Counted from the stretch's first letter, positions 18,038 through 27,857 are shown. The stretch is 64,000 nucleotides of DNA from Streptomyces xylophagus (GCF_000716435.1 NZ_JNWO01000006.1:62001-126000), one strand, 5' to 3'. Made by a program: numbers and translations. Notes: generated from the letters alone by a model not told the origin.

Positions 18038-18874
18038 CTAGCGCTCGGCCTCGCGCAGTTGCTCCTCACTGAGCCCCTGTCGCCAGTACCCGACAAAGGT
18101 CACCCGTCGCCGGTCGAACCCACGCTCACCCACGAAGTGCCGCCGCAGCGCCTTCACTTGACCGGACTCGCCCGCGATCCACACGTACGGCCGCTCGGCG
18201 GGCGGGAGTTGGGCGGCACGAAGGGCGCCGAGGGCCATGGGGAACCCCTCGGTGCCCTCGTTCCCCCGCACCAGCCAGGTGACTTCGGCATCGGCCGCGG
18301 TCCCCAAGTCCTGCATGTCACCGGCGTGTTGGACCTCCAGCCACACCCGCGCACGGATGCCGGCAGGCAGCGCCTCGAGAATGGCCGACACGGCCGGTAC
18401 GGCGGTCTCGTCGCCCCAGACGACCACGAGGTCGGTGTCCTCGGGCGGCCGGAACCGAATCGCCCGATTGTCCGCGACCGCCGGCCCGAGCAGCACGACC
18501 CGATCACCGGCGGACGCGCGCGAGGCCCACCCGGAGGCGGGCCCGGCGGGTTCGTGCAGCACGAAGTCGATGTCGATCTCGTCGGGATCACGACGCAGCG
18601 CGCGAAGCGTGTACGACCGCATCACCGCCCGTACGTCATCGGGCAGTTCACGCCACGCTTGCCACCACCCGTCACCGAGCTCGTACGGCACGGCCGGCTC
18701 CGACTGACCCGGATGCGGCAGAAAGAGCGACAGGGACTGATCACACCCGTCGGAGAAGAAGTACGCCAGATCGTCCCCGCCAAAGGAGACCCGAACAAGA
18801 GACGGCCCCAGCCGCTCCGTCCGCAAGACCTGGAGAGAAAAGAAGCGGAAGGGGGCGGCTACGGCCGTCGTCAT
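18038..18874 (-). CDS. Siderophore-interacting protein (FAD ferric-siderophore reductase)
   Basis: A 278-residue SIP/ViuB-family flavoprotein that releases iron from ferrioxamine by reduction. MRSYTLRALRRDPDEIDIDFVLH is the FAD-binding RxYTxR segment, GPASGWA follows it, and WGDETAVPAVSAILEAL with VWIAGESGQVKALRRH forms the NAD(P)H-side domain. It lies between the des operon and desE. No iron box was seen directly upstream; an intergenic repeat lies there instead. Confidence 0.92.
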   Translation of the reverse strand: MTTAVAAPFRFFSLQVLRTERLGPSLVRVSFGGDDLAYFFSDGCDQSLSLFLPHPGQSEPAVPYELGDGWWQAWRELPDDVRAVMRSYTLRALRRDPDEIDIDFVLHEPAGPASGWASRASAGDRVVLLGPAVADNRAIRFRPPEDTDLVVVWGDETAVPAVSAILEALPAGIRARVWLEVQHAGDMQDLGTAADAEVTWLVRGNEGTEGFPMALGALRAAQLPPAERPYVWIAGESGQVKALRRHFVGERGFDRRRVTFVGYWRQGLSEEQLREAER

Positions 18875-18911
18875 CGGGGTGACTCCTGGATGGGCGTCAG
18901 GGATACATACC

Positions 18912-18945
18912 TAGGGGCGCGGGGAACTGCGCGACCAGCCACAAC
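18912..18945 (+). repeat. Streptomyces intergenic repeat, 34-bp short form
   Basis: TAGGGGCGCGGGGAACTGCG and the 14 bases after it are identical to 54050-54083. It lies between the desE stop and the start of the siderophore-interacting gene. Confidence 0.85.
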
Positions 18946-18984
18946 CGGCCCGCAGCTCCCCACGAAGGCTCAACCACCCCTAAT

Positions 18985-20034
18985 TCAGCTGACCTTCTTC
19001 GCGTTCTCGATCGCCTCGGCCAGATCCTCAAGCAACGGCGCACACTTGGCGTACGACAGAATCGGCTCGGGATTACGGGCGATCACCTGGTTCGCCTTAA
19101 CCGCAGGCAACTTCTTCCACGTGCCCTCAGTAATGTCAGCGGGCTGAATCGCCGAAGTCCGGTTGTCCATCATGATGATGTCCGCCCCGTACTTGTCGAC
19201 GTTCTCCCAGCTCAGGTTCTCGTACCACCCACCGCTCGCCTTCAACGCCGCAGCGGACGGCTCGACGAAGTTCACGCCGAGCGCCTTGTAGTACTCGAGG
19301 TCGACGGAGAGGTTGGACCCGGAGACGTAGAAGATGTCCTGGCTCGCGGAACCGGCGAGGACCTTGATGTCGGGCTTGGCCTTGGCCGCGGCGCGCAGCC
19401 GTGCCGCGGCGTCCTCGAACCGCTTCTTGGCCGCCGTGATCGTAGAAGAAGTGGTGTCCGCGCCAAGGGACTTGGCGAGTTCCAGCATGCGCGCGAGCGG
19501 CGTCGGCAGCTGGACGTCGTACACGGAGATGCCGACGGTCGGGGCGCCCACGGCGAGGATCTTCTTCTTCGACTCCTCCGGGACGTACCAGAGCGTGCCG
19601 GCCGCGTCGAACATCGTGGTGAGGAGGACGTCGGGGGAGAGGGCCGCGTACTTCTCGATGTTGAACTGGCCCCACTCGTTGCCGATGATCGTGACCTTGC
19701 TGATGTCCAGGTCACCGGCCTGCACGTCGGCCTTGCCGTCCTTCAGCTTGGTCGGACCGAAGACGCCCTTGGACTCGATGCCGTAGTCGTGCAGCGCGGC
19801 GGCGACACCGATGAAGGAGACGATGTTCGCCGGGGTCTTGTCAGCCTTCGAGGTGGTGCCCCGGTCGTCCTTGAAGGTCCACGGCCCGGACTCGGCGGCC
19901 GTCGTCTCCTTGTCCGAGCCACCGCTTTTCGCGTCTTCGTCGCCGCAGGCCGCGAGCACGGCGCCGAGGCCGAGGGCGCCGCCCGCGGCGAGGATGCCGC
20001 GGCGGGAGAGGTGGGTGGCACGGGCGTTGGACAT
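18985..20034 (-). CDS. desE: Ferrioxamine-binding lipoprotein DesE
   Basis: A 349-residue ABC-type siderophore-binding lipoprotein, the extracellular receptor for ferrioxamines. It has a twin-arginine-like SRRGILAAGG and a lipobox LAAC with Cys at about residue 30. The periplasmic-binding fold of the FepB/FhuD class spans the rest (PANIVSFIGVAAAL; VLLTTMFD). The start is the ATG 20034 (MSNARAT); the longer frame is unsupported. An iron box lies 48 bases upstream. No permease or ATPase gene is linked here. Confidence 0.95.
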   Translation of the reverse strand: MSNARATHLSRRGILAAGGALGLGAVLAACGDEDAKSGGSDKETTAAESGPWTFKDDRGTTSKADKTPANIVSFIGVAAALHDYGIESKGVFGPTKLKDGKADVQAGDLDISKVTIIGNEWGQFNIEKYAALSPDVLLTTMFDAAGTLWYVPEESKKKILAVGAPTVGISVYDVQLPTPLARMLELAKSLGADTTSSTITAAKKRFEDAAARLRAAAKAKPDIKVLAGSASQDIFYVSGSNLSVDLEYYKALGVNFVEPSAAALKASGGWYENLSWENVDKYGADIIMMDNRTSAIQPADITEGTWKKLPAVKANQVIARNPEPILSYAKCAPLLEDLAEAIENAKKVS

Positions 20035-20082
20035 GTGTGGCTGCTTTCGAACAGGGCGGAGCGCCCGCCGGACAATTCGAAG

Positions 20083-20101
20083 GTAGGTTAGCCTAACCTC
20101 A
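20083..20101. promoter_or_regulatory. Iron box between desE and the polyprenyl synthase/heme oxygenase operon
   Basis: Read on the minus strand: TGAGGTTAGGCTAACCTAC, matching 15 of 19 positions of the iron box, with the GGTTAGGCT core intact. It lies 48 bases upstream of desE and 178 bases upstream of the divergent polyprenyl synthase gene. Confidence 0.85.
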
Positions 20102-20279
20102 CTGGATGTCCAGCGGGCGGGGTGATCGTCATCCGACTCTGTGTCACTCCTGTTCTGCCCCTGTGAGCGCAGGTCTCGCCCACTTTGGCTTTCAACCTCC
20201 TTGTCTCGTCCGCCCGTTGTGATCACGCTCGTTCGTAGCGAGCCGCGCGCACGGATGTTCGGTGATATGCGGAGGTGGA

Positions 20280-21389
20280 GTGGCTACCACGGTGGACATG
20301 ACGGGTGTGGAAGCGGTGGTGCGTGGCGACGCGGCACTGCTGGAGGACGACCTGGCCGAGTTCCTCGGCTCGCTGACCGCCTCGGCGCGGGCGGCAACCT
20401 CCGTGTACGACGCGGCCCTGCGCCGCGCCCTGTACGAACCGGTCGCCGACGCCGTCGGATCCAAGGTCGGCCAACAGGCGTTGCCGCCCACGCCCGGAGC
20501 ACCCGGCGGCCGGGCTCCCCTGCGCCCCTCGATGGTCTACTGGGCGTACCGCAACTACCGGGGTTTTCCCGAGGAGGCGGAGAACGCCTCCGACTTCGCG
20601 GTGATCCGCCGAACGGCAGTTGCCGTAAGGATTCTGCTGAAGGCCGCCGTCGCCCTCGACGACATCCAGGACGGCAGCGACGTCCGCTACGGCGAACCCG
20701 CCCTCCACACCACCCACGGCACCCCGCTCGCCCTCAACACCGGCGCCTGGCTGATCATGTCCGCGCTGCGGCACGCCGCCGACCCGGCCGTCGTGGACAG
20801 CCTGGTGCGCTCGGTCGGCGCCGGCCTCACCGGGCAGGCCGTCGACATGTCCTCGCGTACGGCGCTCACGCGCGCGGAGTTGATGTCCGCGCCGCGCGCC
20901 ACACGGGTCGACTTCTGGGAGTCGACGGCCGCCCTCAAGACCGGAACCCTGTTCTGGATGCCGCTCGACGCGGCGGTCGCGGGACTGCGGGTGGTCGAGG
21001 ACGAGCGGCTGGCCCTGGACGGCGCGATGCGCCAACTCGGGCTCGCCAGCCAGCTGTTCAACGACCTGACCGACTTCGTGCCCGAACTCGGCGGCGCCAA
21101 CACCCACGAGGACTTCGACGGCCTGGGCAACCGGGTCCTCCTGGAACTGCTGGACGACGCACCACCCGGCCAGGACTTCAAACCGTACGTTCTCGGTCAC
21201 CCGAGACTGGAGCGCATGCTCCTCGCGCTCGCCGAGGAGGCCGTGGCCCTGAAGCGCGCCGCGAAGGACGCCGTCCACGGGGTGTGCCGCTCCGAGCGCA
21301 GCGCCGGCTACTTCGACGTGACGATCGAACGCAAGGGCCACCTCATCGACCGTCTGCTCACGACGGTCCGGCAGCGGAGCGGCGCATGA
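20280..21389 (+). CDS. Polyprenyl diphosphate synthase-like protein
   Basis: A 369-residue isoprenyl diphosphate synthase (GGPPS-like), condensing isopentenyl diphosphate with an allylic diphosphate. The first Asp-rich motif is intact: DDIQD at residues 127-131. The second reads NDLTD at 261-265, with Asn replacing the first Asp. The region after the first motif is VRYGEPALHT rather than the usual RRGxPxxH. The GTG start at 20280 follows GGAGG. It overlaps the heme oxygenase gene by ATGA, so the two are coupled. Product chain length cannot be inferred. Confidence 0.85.
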   Translation: MATTVDMTGVEAVVRGDAALLEDDLAEFLGSLTASARAATSVYDAALRRALYEPVADAVGSKVGQQALPPTPGAPGGRAPLRPSMVYWAYRNYRGFPEEAENASDFAVIRRTAVAVRILLKAAVALDDIQDGSDVRYGEPALHTTHGTPLALNTGAWLIMSALRHAADPAVVDSLVRSVGAGLTGQAVDMSSRTALTRAELMSAPRATRVDFWESTAALKTGTLFWMPLDAAVAGLRVVEDERLALDGAMRQLGLASQLFNDLTDFVPELGGANTHEDFDGLGNRVLLELLDDAPPGQDFKPYVLGHPRLERMLLALAEEAVALKRAAKDAVHGVCRSERSAGYFDVTIERKGHLIDRLLTTVRQRSGA

Positions 21390-22147
21390 CGGACATGGAC
21401 ATGGGCACGGGCACGGGCATGGACACGGGCGCGGGCACGGGCACGGACACGGGCACGGGCATGGACACGGGCACGGGCACGGGCGCGGGCACGGACACGG
21501 ACACGGACACGGACACGGACACGGTGAGTCGGCGGCTGAGGAGCGGCACCCGCGCCTGGCACGAGGCCCTGGAAACCACCGGATTCGCCACCGCGATGCT
21601 CGCCGGAACCCTCCCCCTCGACCGGTACGTCGGCCAACTCGCCACCTACCGGGTGGTGTTGGAGATCCTGGAGACCGAACTGGCCCGCGCCACCTGCCCG
21701 TCCGTCGGCTCAGTGTGGTCGCCGGACCTGGTCAAGCTTCCGCTCGTCGAACGCGACCTGCACCACTTCGCCGCCCTGGGCACGGCCCCCGAACCCTGCC
21801 CGGCCGCCGAGGAGTTCACGGACGAGATACGGCGGACGGCGGCAACGGAACCCCGCGAACTCCTCGGCTTCCTCTACGTGTTGGAGGGCTCCACCCTCGG
21901 CGCCCTGTTCCTCCTCAGGTACGTCACCGAGGCGTACCGGCTCACGGACGGGAACGGCGTGTCGTACTACGGCAGCGGCGACCGCACCCGCTGGGCGGCC
22001 TTCGCCGAGCGCCTCGACCGGGCGCTCGGCGAACCCGACGTACAGGAAAGGGTGTTGGCCGCCGCGGAGCGGGCGTACCACCATGTCGCCGTGATCTCAC
22101 GGGAGTTGTCGGTGGGACTCGACAGCCCGGCGCCCGAGCCGGTGTAG
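21386..22147 (+). CDS. Heme oxygenase-like protein with Thr-Gly/Asp repeat N-terminus
   Basis: A 253-residue protein. Residues from about 48 on form a biliverdin-type heme oxygenase: LRSGTRAWHEALE with probable proximal His59, and YVLEGSTLGALFL matching the distal-helix segment of BphO-type enzymes. It should open heme to biliverdin, CO and Fe2+. Residues 4-46 are an almost pure Thr-Gly/Thr-Asp repeat coded by a hexanucleotide array. GTG at 21524 is an alternative start that would skip it, but ATGA coupling to the upstream gene favours 21386. No phytochrome is linked, so iron recovery is the likelier role. Confidence 0.82.
   Translation: MTDMDMGTGTGMDTGAGTGTDTGTGMDTGTGTGAGTDTDTDTDTDTVSRRLRSGTRAWHEALETTGFATAMLAGTLPLDRYVGQLATYRVVLEILETELARATCPSVGSVWSPDLVKLPLVERDLHHFAALGTAPEPCPAAEEFTDEIRRTAATEPRELLGFLYVLEGSTLGALFLLRYVTEAYRLTDGNGVSYYGSGDRTRWAAFAERLDRALGEPDVQERVLAAAERAYHHVAVISRELSVGLDSPAPEPV
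21396..21523 (+). repeat. Hexanucleotide tandem repeat inside a coding region
   Basis: About 128 bases of ACGGGC/ACGGAC-type hexamers with occasional ATGGAC units, ending in several consecutive ACGGAC copies. It encodes Thr-Gly and Thr-Asp dipeptides. Being a multiple of three, copy-number change would alter length but not frame. Confidence 0.93.
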
Positions 22148-22156
22148 TCGGCTCGG

Positions 22157-23317
22157 TCAGCCCGCGAGACCCAACTCGCGGGCGATCAGCATCCGTTGGA
22201 CCTCGCTGGTGCCCTCGCCGATCTCCAGGATCTTCGAGTCGCGCCACATGCGGGCCACCGGGTACTCGTTCATGAAGCCGTAGCCGCCGTGCACCTGGGT
22301 GGCGTCGCGGGCGTTGTCGACGGCGATGGTGGAGGAGTACAGCTTGGCGAGGGCCGCCTCCTTCTTGAAGGGCTCGCCGGACACGAGTCGCGAGGCCGCG
22401 TCGCGCCAGGCGAGGCGGGCGGTGTGGGCCTTCATTTCCATGTCGGCGATCTTGAACTGGATGGCCTGGTTGGCGCCGATCGGCCGCCCGAACGCGTGCC
22501 GTTCCTTGGCGTACTTCACCGACTCGTCGACACAGCCCTGGGCGAGGCCGGTGGCGAGGGCCGCGATGGCGATCCGGCCCTCGTCGAGGATGCGCAGGAA
22601 CTGGGCGTAGCCGCGGCCGAGTTCGCCCAGCAGGTTCGCCGCCGGGACGCGGACGTCCGCGAAGGACAGCTCACGGGTGTCCGAGGCGTTCCAGCCGACC
22701 TTCGAGTACGGCGCCGCGACCGTGAAGCCCGGCGTCCCGGACGGCACGATGATCGCGGAGATCAGCGGCTTGCCGTCGGGCTTGCGGCCCGTGACCGCGG
22801 TGACCGTCACCAGACCCGTGATGTCCGTACCGGAGTTGGTGATGAAGCACTTCGAACCGTTGATCACCCACTCGTCGGTGTCCGGGTCCAGCCGGGCCGT
22901 TGTACGGGTCGCGCCCGCGTCGGAGCCGCCGTCCGGCTCGGTCAGTCCGAAGGCGCCGAGGATCTCGCCGGAGCACAGCCGGGGCAGCCACTCGGCCTTC
23001 TGGGCGTCGGTGCCGAAGAGATGGATCGGCATCGCGCCGAGCGAGACCCCGGCCTCCAGGGTGATCGCGACCGACGAGTCGACCCGGGCCAGTTCCTCGA
23101 GGACGAGGCCCAGCGCGAGATAGTCGCCGCCCATCCCGCCGTACTCCTCGGGGAACGGCAGCCCGAACAGGCCCATGCGGCCCATCTCGCGGACGATCTC
23201 GTAGGGGAACTCGTGCCGCTCGTAGAAGTCGCCGATCTTCGGCGCCACCACGTCGTGCGCGAACGCCTCGACTGTACGGCGGAGTTCTTCCAGCTCGGGG
23301 GAGAGACGGTGGTCCAT
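22157..23317 (-). CDS. Acyl-CoA dehydrogenase, probable isovaleryl-CoA dehydrogenase
   Basis: A 386-residue FAD-dependent dehydrogenase. FGLTEPDGGSDAG and GSKCFITNSG are the substrate/FAD signatures, and HGGYGFMNEYPVARMWRDSK is the C-terminal signature. It lies 6 bases downstream of the HMG-CoA lyase in an operon whose other members handle 3-methylcrotonyl-CoA and HMG-CoA, so isovaleryl-CoA (leucine catabolism) is the likely substrate. It may correspond to streptomycete AcdH, which has broad branched-chain activity. Confidence 0.92.
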   Translation of the reverse strand: MDHRLSPELEELRRTVEAFAHDVVAPKIGDFYERHEFPYEIVREMGRMGLFGLPFPEEYGGMGGDYLALGLVLEELARVDSSVAITLEAGVSLGAMPIHLFGTDAQKAEWLPRLCSGEILGAFGLTEPDGGSDAGATRTTARLDPDTDEWVINGSKCFITNSGTDITGLVTVTAVTGRKPDGKPLISAIIVPSGTPGFTVAAPYSKVGWNASDTRELSFADVRVPAANLLGELGRGYAQFLRILDEGRIAIAALATGLAQGCVDESVKYAKERHAFGRPIGANQAIQFKIADMEMKAHTARLAWRDAASRLVSGEPFKKEAALAKLYSSTIAVDNARDATQVHGGYGFMNEYPVARMWRDSKILEIGEGTSEVQRMLIARELGLAG

Positions 23318-23323
23318 GGCGGG

Positions 23324-24274
23324 TCACTGCTCCTTGTGGGGCTGTGTCGTTTTACCGAGTGCTCGGACGGTGCGGGACGGGCTGGGTCGGCCCAGTTGGT
23401 CGGCCATCCACACGCTGGTGGCGGTGAGACGGTCGAGGTCGACTCCGGAGTCGATGCCGAGACCCTGGAGCATCCACACCAGGTCCTCGGTGGCGAGGTT
23501 GCCGGTGGCGGACTTGGCGAACGGGCAGCCGCCGAGGCCTCCGGCGGAGGCGTCCACGGTGGTGACGCCGTGCTCCAGGGCCGCGTAGGTGTTGGCCAGT
23601 GCCTGGCCGTAGGTGTCGTGGAAGTGCACGCCCAACACGTCGGTGGGGACGCGCTGTTCGTTGAGCGCGGCGAGAAGTTCCAGTACGTGCCCGGGAGTCG
23701 CGACACCGATCGTGTCGCCGAGGCTCAGCTCGTCGCAGCCCATGTCGACCAACGCCCGGCAGACACGCACCACTTGGGCGATGGGGACCGCGCCCTCCCA
23801 GGGGTCGCCGAAGCACATGGAGACATAGCCGCGCACATGGGCGCCCTCGTCCTTGGCCCGGGCCACGACGGGGGCGAACACGGCCAGCGACTCGTCCACC
23901 GTGCGGTTGAGATTGGCCTTCGCGAAGGACTCGGTGGCACTGGCGAAGACGGCGACACGGGTCGCCTTCAGGGCCAGGGCCCGGTCGAGCCCGCGGCCGT
24001 TCGGCACGAGGACGGGGAGGTGTACCCCGGGGATGTCGCGCACGAGCGGGAACAGCTGCTCGGCGTCGGCCAGTTGGGGCACCCACTTGGGGTGGACGAA
24101 GCTGGTGGCCTCGATGGTGGTCAGCCCCGCGTCGGCCAGTCGCTGGATGAACTCGGCCTTGACCTCGGTGGGCACGGTCGACTTCTCGTTCTGGAGTCCG
24201 TCACGGGCCCCGACCTCGTGGATGCGCACCCGCGCGGGCAGATCGGGGGCCGGTACGACCATCGGGAGTGTCAC
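23324..24274 (-). CDS. Hydroxymethylglutaryl-CoA lyase
   Basis: A 316-residue TIM-barrel lyase splitting HMG-CoA to acetyl-CoA and acetoacetate, the last leucine-degradation step. [12 protein letters not shown] carries the metal/substrate residues, [16 protein letters not shown] follows, [12 protein letters not shown] supplies the metal His pair, and [15 protein letters not shown] contains the catalytic Cys loop. Its start overlaps the biotin-carboxylase stop by ATGA. Confidence 0.94.
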   Translation of the reverse strand: MTLPMVVPAPDLPARVRIHEVGARDGLQNEKSTVPTEVKAEFIQRLADAGLTTIEATSFVHPKWVPQLADAEQLFPLVRDIPGVHLPVLVPNGRGLDRALALKATRVAVFASATESFAKANLNRTVDESLAVFAPVVARAKDEGAHVRGYVSMCFGDPWEGAVPIAQVVRVCRALVDMGCDELSLGDTIGVATPGHVLELLAALNEQRVPTDVLGVHFHDTYGQALANTYAALEHGVTTVDASAGGLGGCPFAKSATGNLATEDLVWMLQGLGIDSGVDLDRLTATSVWMADQLGRPSPSRTVRALGKTTQPHKEQ

Positions 24275-26241
24275 TGGTCCTCCTCCGCAGGTGTGACGAC
24301 CGCCAGCACCTGGTCCATGGCGACCGTCGCGCCGGGAGTCACATCGAGTTCGGCGACCGTGCCGGCGTGCGGCGCGGAGACGACGTGCTCCATCTTCATC
24401 GCCTCGACCACCAACAGGCTCTGCCCCGCGGCCACTTGGTCCCCCACGGCGACCTTCACCACGGTCACCGTCCCCGGCATCGGCGCGGTCAGCGAACCTG
24501 CGCCGGAACGGTCGGCCCCGCTCAGCGAGGCGGCCACCGGATCGTGGTCCCGCACCTGCCAGGCGTCCCCGTCCCGGCCCAGCCAGTCACCGGCGCGATG
24601 GAAGGTGTGCCGGACACCGTCGAGGGTGACGGCGACCTGGTCGGCGGTGACCGTGTGGCTGCCGCGCGGGACGTACTCCACGGGTTCGGTCACCTTCAGG
24701 TGGAACCCGACCGGCTTCGGCACACCGCCCAGCCGCCACCCACTCGGCACCGAGAACGGATCCGTCCAGCCCTCCCCCTTCGGCCGCAGAGCATCCAGCC
24801 GTACGGCGGCTGCCGCCTCGTAGACCTCCTCGGGCACCTCGTCCGGGATCAGGGAGTCCGCCTCGCGCTCGACGAGCCCGGTGTCCAACTCGCCCGCCAC
24901 GACGGCCGGATGGGCGAGGAACCTGCGCAGGAACCCCGCGTTCGTCGGCACGCCCAGCGTCACCGTGTCCGCGAGGGCGGCCCGGAGTTTCCTGAGCGCG
25001 GTCGCGCGGTCGGGGCCGTAGGCGATGACCTTGGAGAGCATCGGGTCGTAGAGACTGCCGACCTCGGTGCCTTCGGAGAGGCCGGAGTCGGTGCGGATGC
25101 CGTCGCCGGAGGGTTCGTGCAGCTTCAACACCGTGCCGCCGGAGGGCAGGAACCCGCGCGCGCCCTCTTTAATAGACACAGTTTCGGCGCAGATCCGCGC
25201 CTCCACCGCGTGTCCGGTGAGCGTGATGTCCTCCTGCGCGAAGGGCAGTCGCTCACCCGCCGCCACCCGCAGCTGCCACTCCACCAGATCGAGCCCGGTC
25301 ACCAACTCCGTTACCGGGTGCTCCACTTGGAGGCGGGTGTTCATCTCCATGAAGTAGTACGACGAGGGGTCGCTGCCCGGCACGATGAACTCCACCGTGC
25401 CCGCGCCCGCGTACCCGCACGAGCGGGCCGCCTGCACCGCCGCCTCGCCCATCGCCGCGCGGGTGCCGGCGTCGAGGAGCACGCTCGGCGCTTCCTCCAC
25501 GACCTTCTGGTGCCGGCGCTGCAAGGAGCACTCGCGTTCGCCGAGGTGGACGACGTTGCCGTGGCCGTCGGCCAGGATCTGGATCTCGATGTGGCGGGGG
25601 CGGTCGACCCACCGCTCGACCAGGAGAGTGTCGTCGCCGAAGGAGGCGCGGGCCTCGCGGCGGGCGGCGGCGATCTCGTCGTCCAGGAGGGTGAGGTCGC
25701 GGACCAGGCGCATGCCCTTGCCGCCACCTCCGGCCGACGGTTTGAGGAGGACGGGGGCGCCCAACTCGTGTGCCGCCTTGGCGAGTTCGGGGTCGCGTCC
25801 GCCAGGGACGACCGGGACGTCGGCCGCCTCCACCGTCTCCTTGGCGCGGATCTTGTCGCCCATGAGGGCGATGGCGTCCGCCGGAGGACCGATGAAGACC
25901 AGCCCGGCGTCGGCGCACGCGCGCGCGAAGGCCGCGTTCTCCGCGAGGAAGCCGTACCCCGGGTGCACGGCCTGCGCGCCGGTGCGGGCCGCCGCCTCCA
26001 GGAGCCGCTCCACCGACAGATAGCTCTCCGCCGCCGGTGCGGGACCGATCCGTACCGCCGTGTCGGCCTCCCGGACGTGCCGGGCGTCCGCGTCGGCGTC
26101 GGAGAAGACGGCCACCGAGCGCACACCGAGCGAGCGCAGGGTGCGGATCACGCGGACCGCGATCTCGCCCCGGTTGGCCACGAGGACCGTGTCGAACATC
26201 GCGAGTGTGTCGACCGTTTCCGGCATCTCGGGCATCCTCAT
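24271..26241 (-). CDS. Acyl-CoA carboxylase biotin carboxylase/BCCP subunit (methylcrotonyl-CoA type)
   Basis: A 656-residue alpha subunit: N-terminal biotin carboxylase ([19 protein letters not shown]-grasp [24 protein letters not shown]) and a C-terminal biotinyl domain with EAMKMEHVV, where Lys carries biotin. It charges biotin with CO2 for the beta subunit encoded just upstream. The start is uncertain: ATG 26241 overlaps the beta-subunit stop; ATG 26235 and the later MFDTVLV are possible. Confidence 0.93.
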   Translation of the reverse strand: MRMPEMPETVDTLAMFDTVLVANRGEIAVRVIRTLRSLGVRSVAVFSDADADARHVREADTAVRIGPAPAAESYLSVERLLEAAARTGAQAVHPGYGFLAENAAFARACADAGLVFIGPPADAIALMGDKIRAKETVEAADVPVVPGGRDPELAKAAHELGAPVLLKPSAGGGGKGMRLVRDLTLLDDEIAAARREARASFGDDTLLVERWVDRPRHIEIQILADGHGNVVHLGERECSLQRRHQKVVEEAPSVLLDAGTRAAMGEAAVQAARSCGYAGAGTVEFIVPGSDPSSYYFMEMNTRLQVEHPVTELVTGLDLVEWQLRVAAGERLPFAQEDITLTGHAVEARICAETVSIKEGARGFLPSGGTVLKLHEPSGDGIRTDSGLSEGTEVGSLYDPMLSKVIAYGPDRATALRKLRAALADTVTLGVPTNAGFLRRFLAHPAVVAGELDTGLVEREADSLIPDEVPEEVYEAAAAVRLDALRPKGEGWTDPFSVPSGWRLGGVPKPVGFHLKVTEPVEYVPRGSHTVTADQVAVTLDGVRHTFHRAGDWLGRDGDAWQVRDHDPVAASLSGADRSGAGSLTAPMPGTVTVVKVAVGDQVAAGQSLLVVEAMKMEHVVSAPHAGTVAELDVTPGATVAMDQVLAVVTPAEEDQ

Positions 26242-27857
26242 CACATCCGGAAGACGCCGAACTGGGTGTCACCCAGCGGCGCGTTGGCACAGGCGGTCAG
26301 GGCGAGGCCGAGGACCTGACGGGTCTCCAGGGGGTCGATGACCCCGTCGTCCCAGAGGCGGGCGGTGGCGTAGTAGGCGTTGCCCTGGCGCTCGTACTGC
26401 TGCCGGATCGGGTCCTTGAAGGCGTCCTCGTCCTCGGCGGGCCACTCCTCCCCGCGTGCCTCCAACTGGTCCCGTTTCACGGTCGCGAGGACGGACGCGG
26501 CCTGCTCGCCGCCCATCACGGAGATCTTGGCGCCGGGCCACATCCACAGGAAGCGGGGGGAGTACGCCCGGCCGCACATCGAGTAGTTGCCCGCGCCGTA
26601 CGAGCCGCCGACCACGACCGTCAGCTTCGGCACGCGCGCGCAGGCGACGGCGGTGACCATCTTGGCGCCGTGCTTGGCGATGCCGCCCGCTTCGTAGTCC
26701 TTGCCGACCATGAACCCCGAGATGTTCTGGAGGAACACCAGGGGGATGCCGCGCTGGTCGCACAGCTCGATGAAGTGGGCGCCCTTCTGGGCGGATTCGG
26801 AGAACAGGATGCCGTTGTTGGCGACGATGCCGACCGGGTGACCATGGATGCGGGCGAAGCCGGTGACCAGGGTCTGCCCGAACTCGGCCTTGAACTCGGC
26901 GAACCGGGAGCCGTCGACCACGCGCGCGATGATCTCCCGTACGTCGTAGGGGGTACGGGAGTCGACCGGGACGGCGCCGTAGATCCCGTACGGGTCGACC
27001 TTGGGCTCGACCGCCTCGGTGACCTCCCAGGGGAGCGGCCCGCGCGCGGGGAGCGTGGCGGCGATGTTCCGGACGATCCGCAGGGCGTGCGCGTCGTCCT
27101 CCGCCAGGTGGTCGGTGACACCCGACACGCGCGCGTGGACGTCGCCGCCACCCAGCTCCTCGGCGGTGACGACCTCACCGGTGGCTGCCTTCACCAGGGG
27201 CGGCCCGCCCAGGAAGATCGTCCCCTGATTCCGGACGATGACGGCCTCGTCGCTCATGGCCGGGACGTAGGCCCCACCGGCGGTGCAGGACCCCAGCACG
27301 GCCGCGATCTGCGGAATCCCTGCCCCCGACATCCGGGCCTGGTTGAAGAAGATCCGCCCGAAGTGGTCCCGGTCCGGGAACACCTCGTCCTGCATCGGCA
27401 GGAACGCGCCCCCGGAGTCGACGAGATAGATGCACGGGAGCCGGTTCTCGAGGGCGATCTCCTGGGCGCGCAGATGCTTCTTCACGGTCATCGGGTAGTA
27501 CGTCCCGCCCTTGACCGTGGCGTCGTTCGCGACGATCACGCACTCACGCCCGCTCACCCGGCCGATCCCGGCGATCACACCGGCGGCCGGGGCGGCACCG
27601 TCGTACATTCCGTCGGCGGCGAGGGGAGCCAGCTCCAGGAACGGCGAGCCGGGGTCGAGCAGCGTGTCGACGCGGTCGCGGGGGAGCAGCTTGCCGCGCG
27701 CGGTGTGCCGGTCCCGGGCCCGCTCACCGCCGCCGAGCCGGGCCGCGGCCAGCTTCTGCCGCAGCTCCTCGCCCAGCGCGCGGTGCGCCGCCTCGTTGGC
27801 CCGCCACGCCTCCGAGGCGGGGTCCGCCGCGCTCGTCAGCTCCGGTGCCTCTTGCAT
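26241..27857 (-). CDS. Acyl-CoA carboxylase carboxyltransferase subunit (methylcrotonyl-CoA type)
   Basis: A 538-residue beta subunit with N- and C-terminal crotonase-like halves. [21 protein letters not shown] opens the domain, [13 protein letters not shown] is typical of methylcrotonyl-CoA carboxylases, and [16 protein letters not shown] is the C-half oxyanion region. With the alpha subunit, HMG-CoA lyase and acyl-CoA dehydrogenase it forms a leucine/isovalerate operon. First gene of the operon, divergent from a TetR gene. Confidence 0.93.
   Translation of the reverse strand: MQEAPELTSAADPASEAWRANEAAHRALGEELRQKLAAARLGGGERARDRHTARGKLLPRDRVDTLLDPGSPFLELAPLAADGMYDGAAPAAGVIAGIGRVSGRECVIVANDATVKGGTYYPMTVKKHLRAQEIALENRLPCIYLVDSGGAFLPMQDEVFPDRDHFGRIFFNQARMSGAGIPQIAAVLGSCTAGGAYVPAMSDEAVIVRNQGTIFLGGPPLVKAATGEVVTAEELGGGDVHARVSGVTDHLAEDDAHALRIVRNIAATLPARGPLPWEVTEAVEPKVDPYGIYGAVPVDSRTPYDVREIIARVVDGSRFAEFKAEFGQTLVTGFARIHGHPVGIVANNGILFSESAQKGAHFIELCDQRGIPLVFLQNISGFMVGKDYEAGGIAKHGAKMVTAVACARVPKLTVVVGGSYGAGNYSMCGRAYSPRFLWMWPGAKISVMGGEQAASVLATVKRDQLEARGEEWPAEDEDAFKDPIRQQYERQGNAYYATARLWDDGVIDPLETRQVLGLALTACANAPLGDTQFGVFRM

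Noticed and set aside
21396..21523. CRISPR-like or minisatellite array
   Set aside because: The unit is a hexamer inside an open frame with no spacers, so it is a microsatellite.
20280..22147. Carotenoid cluster or phytochrome operon
   Set aside because: No phytoene synthase, desaturase, cyclase or phytochrome gene is nearby, so neither reading of the prenyl synthase/heme oxygenase pair is supported.
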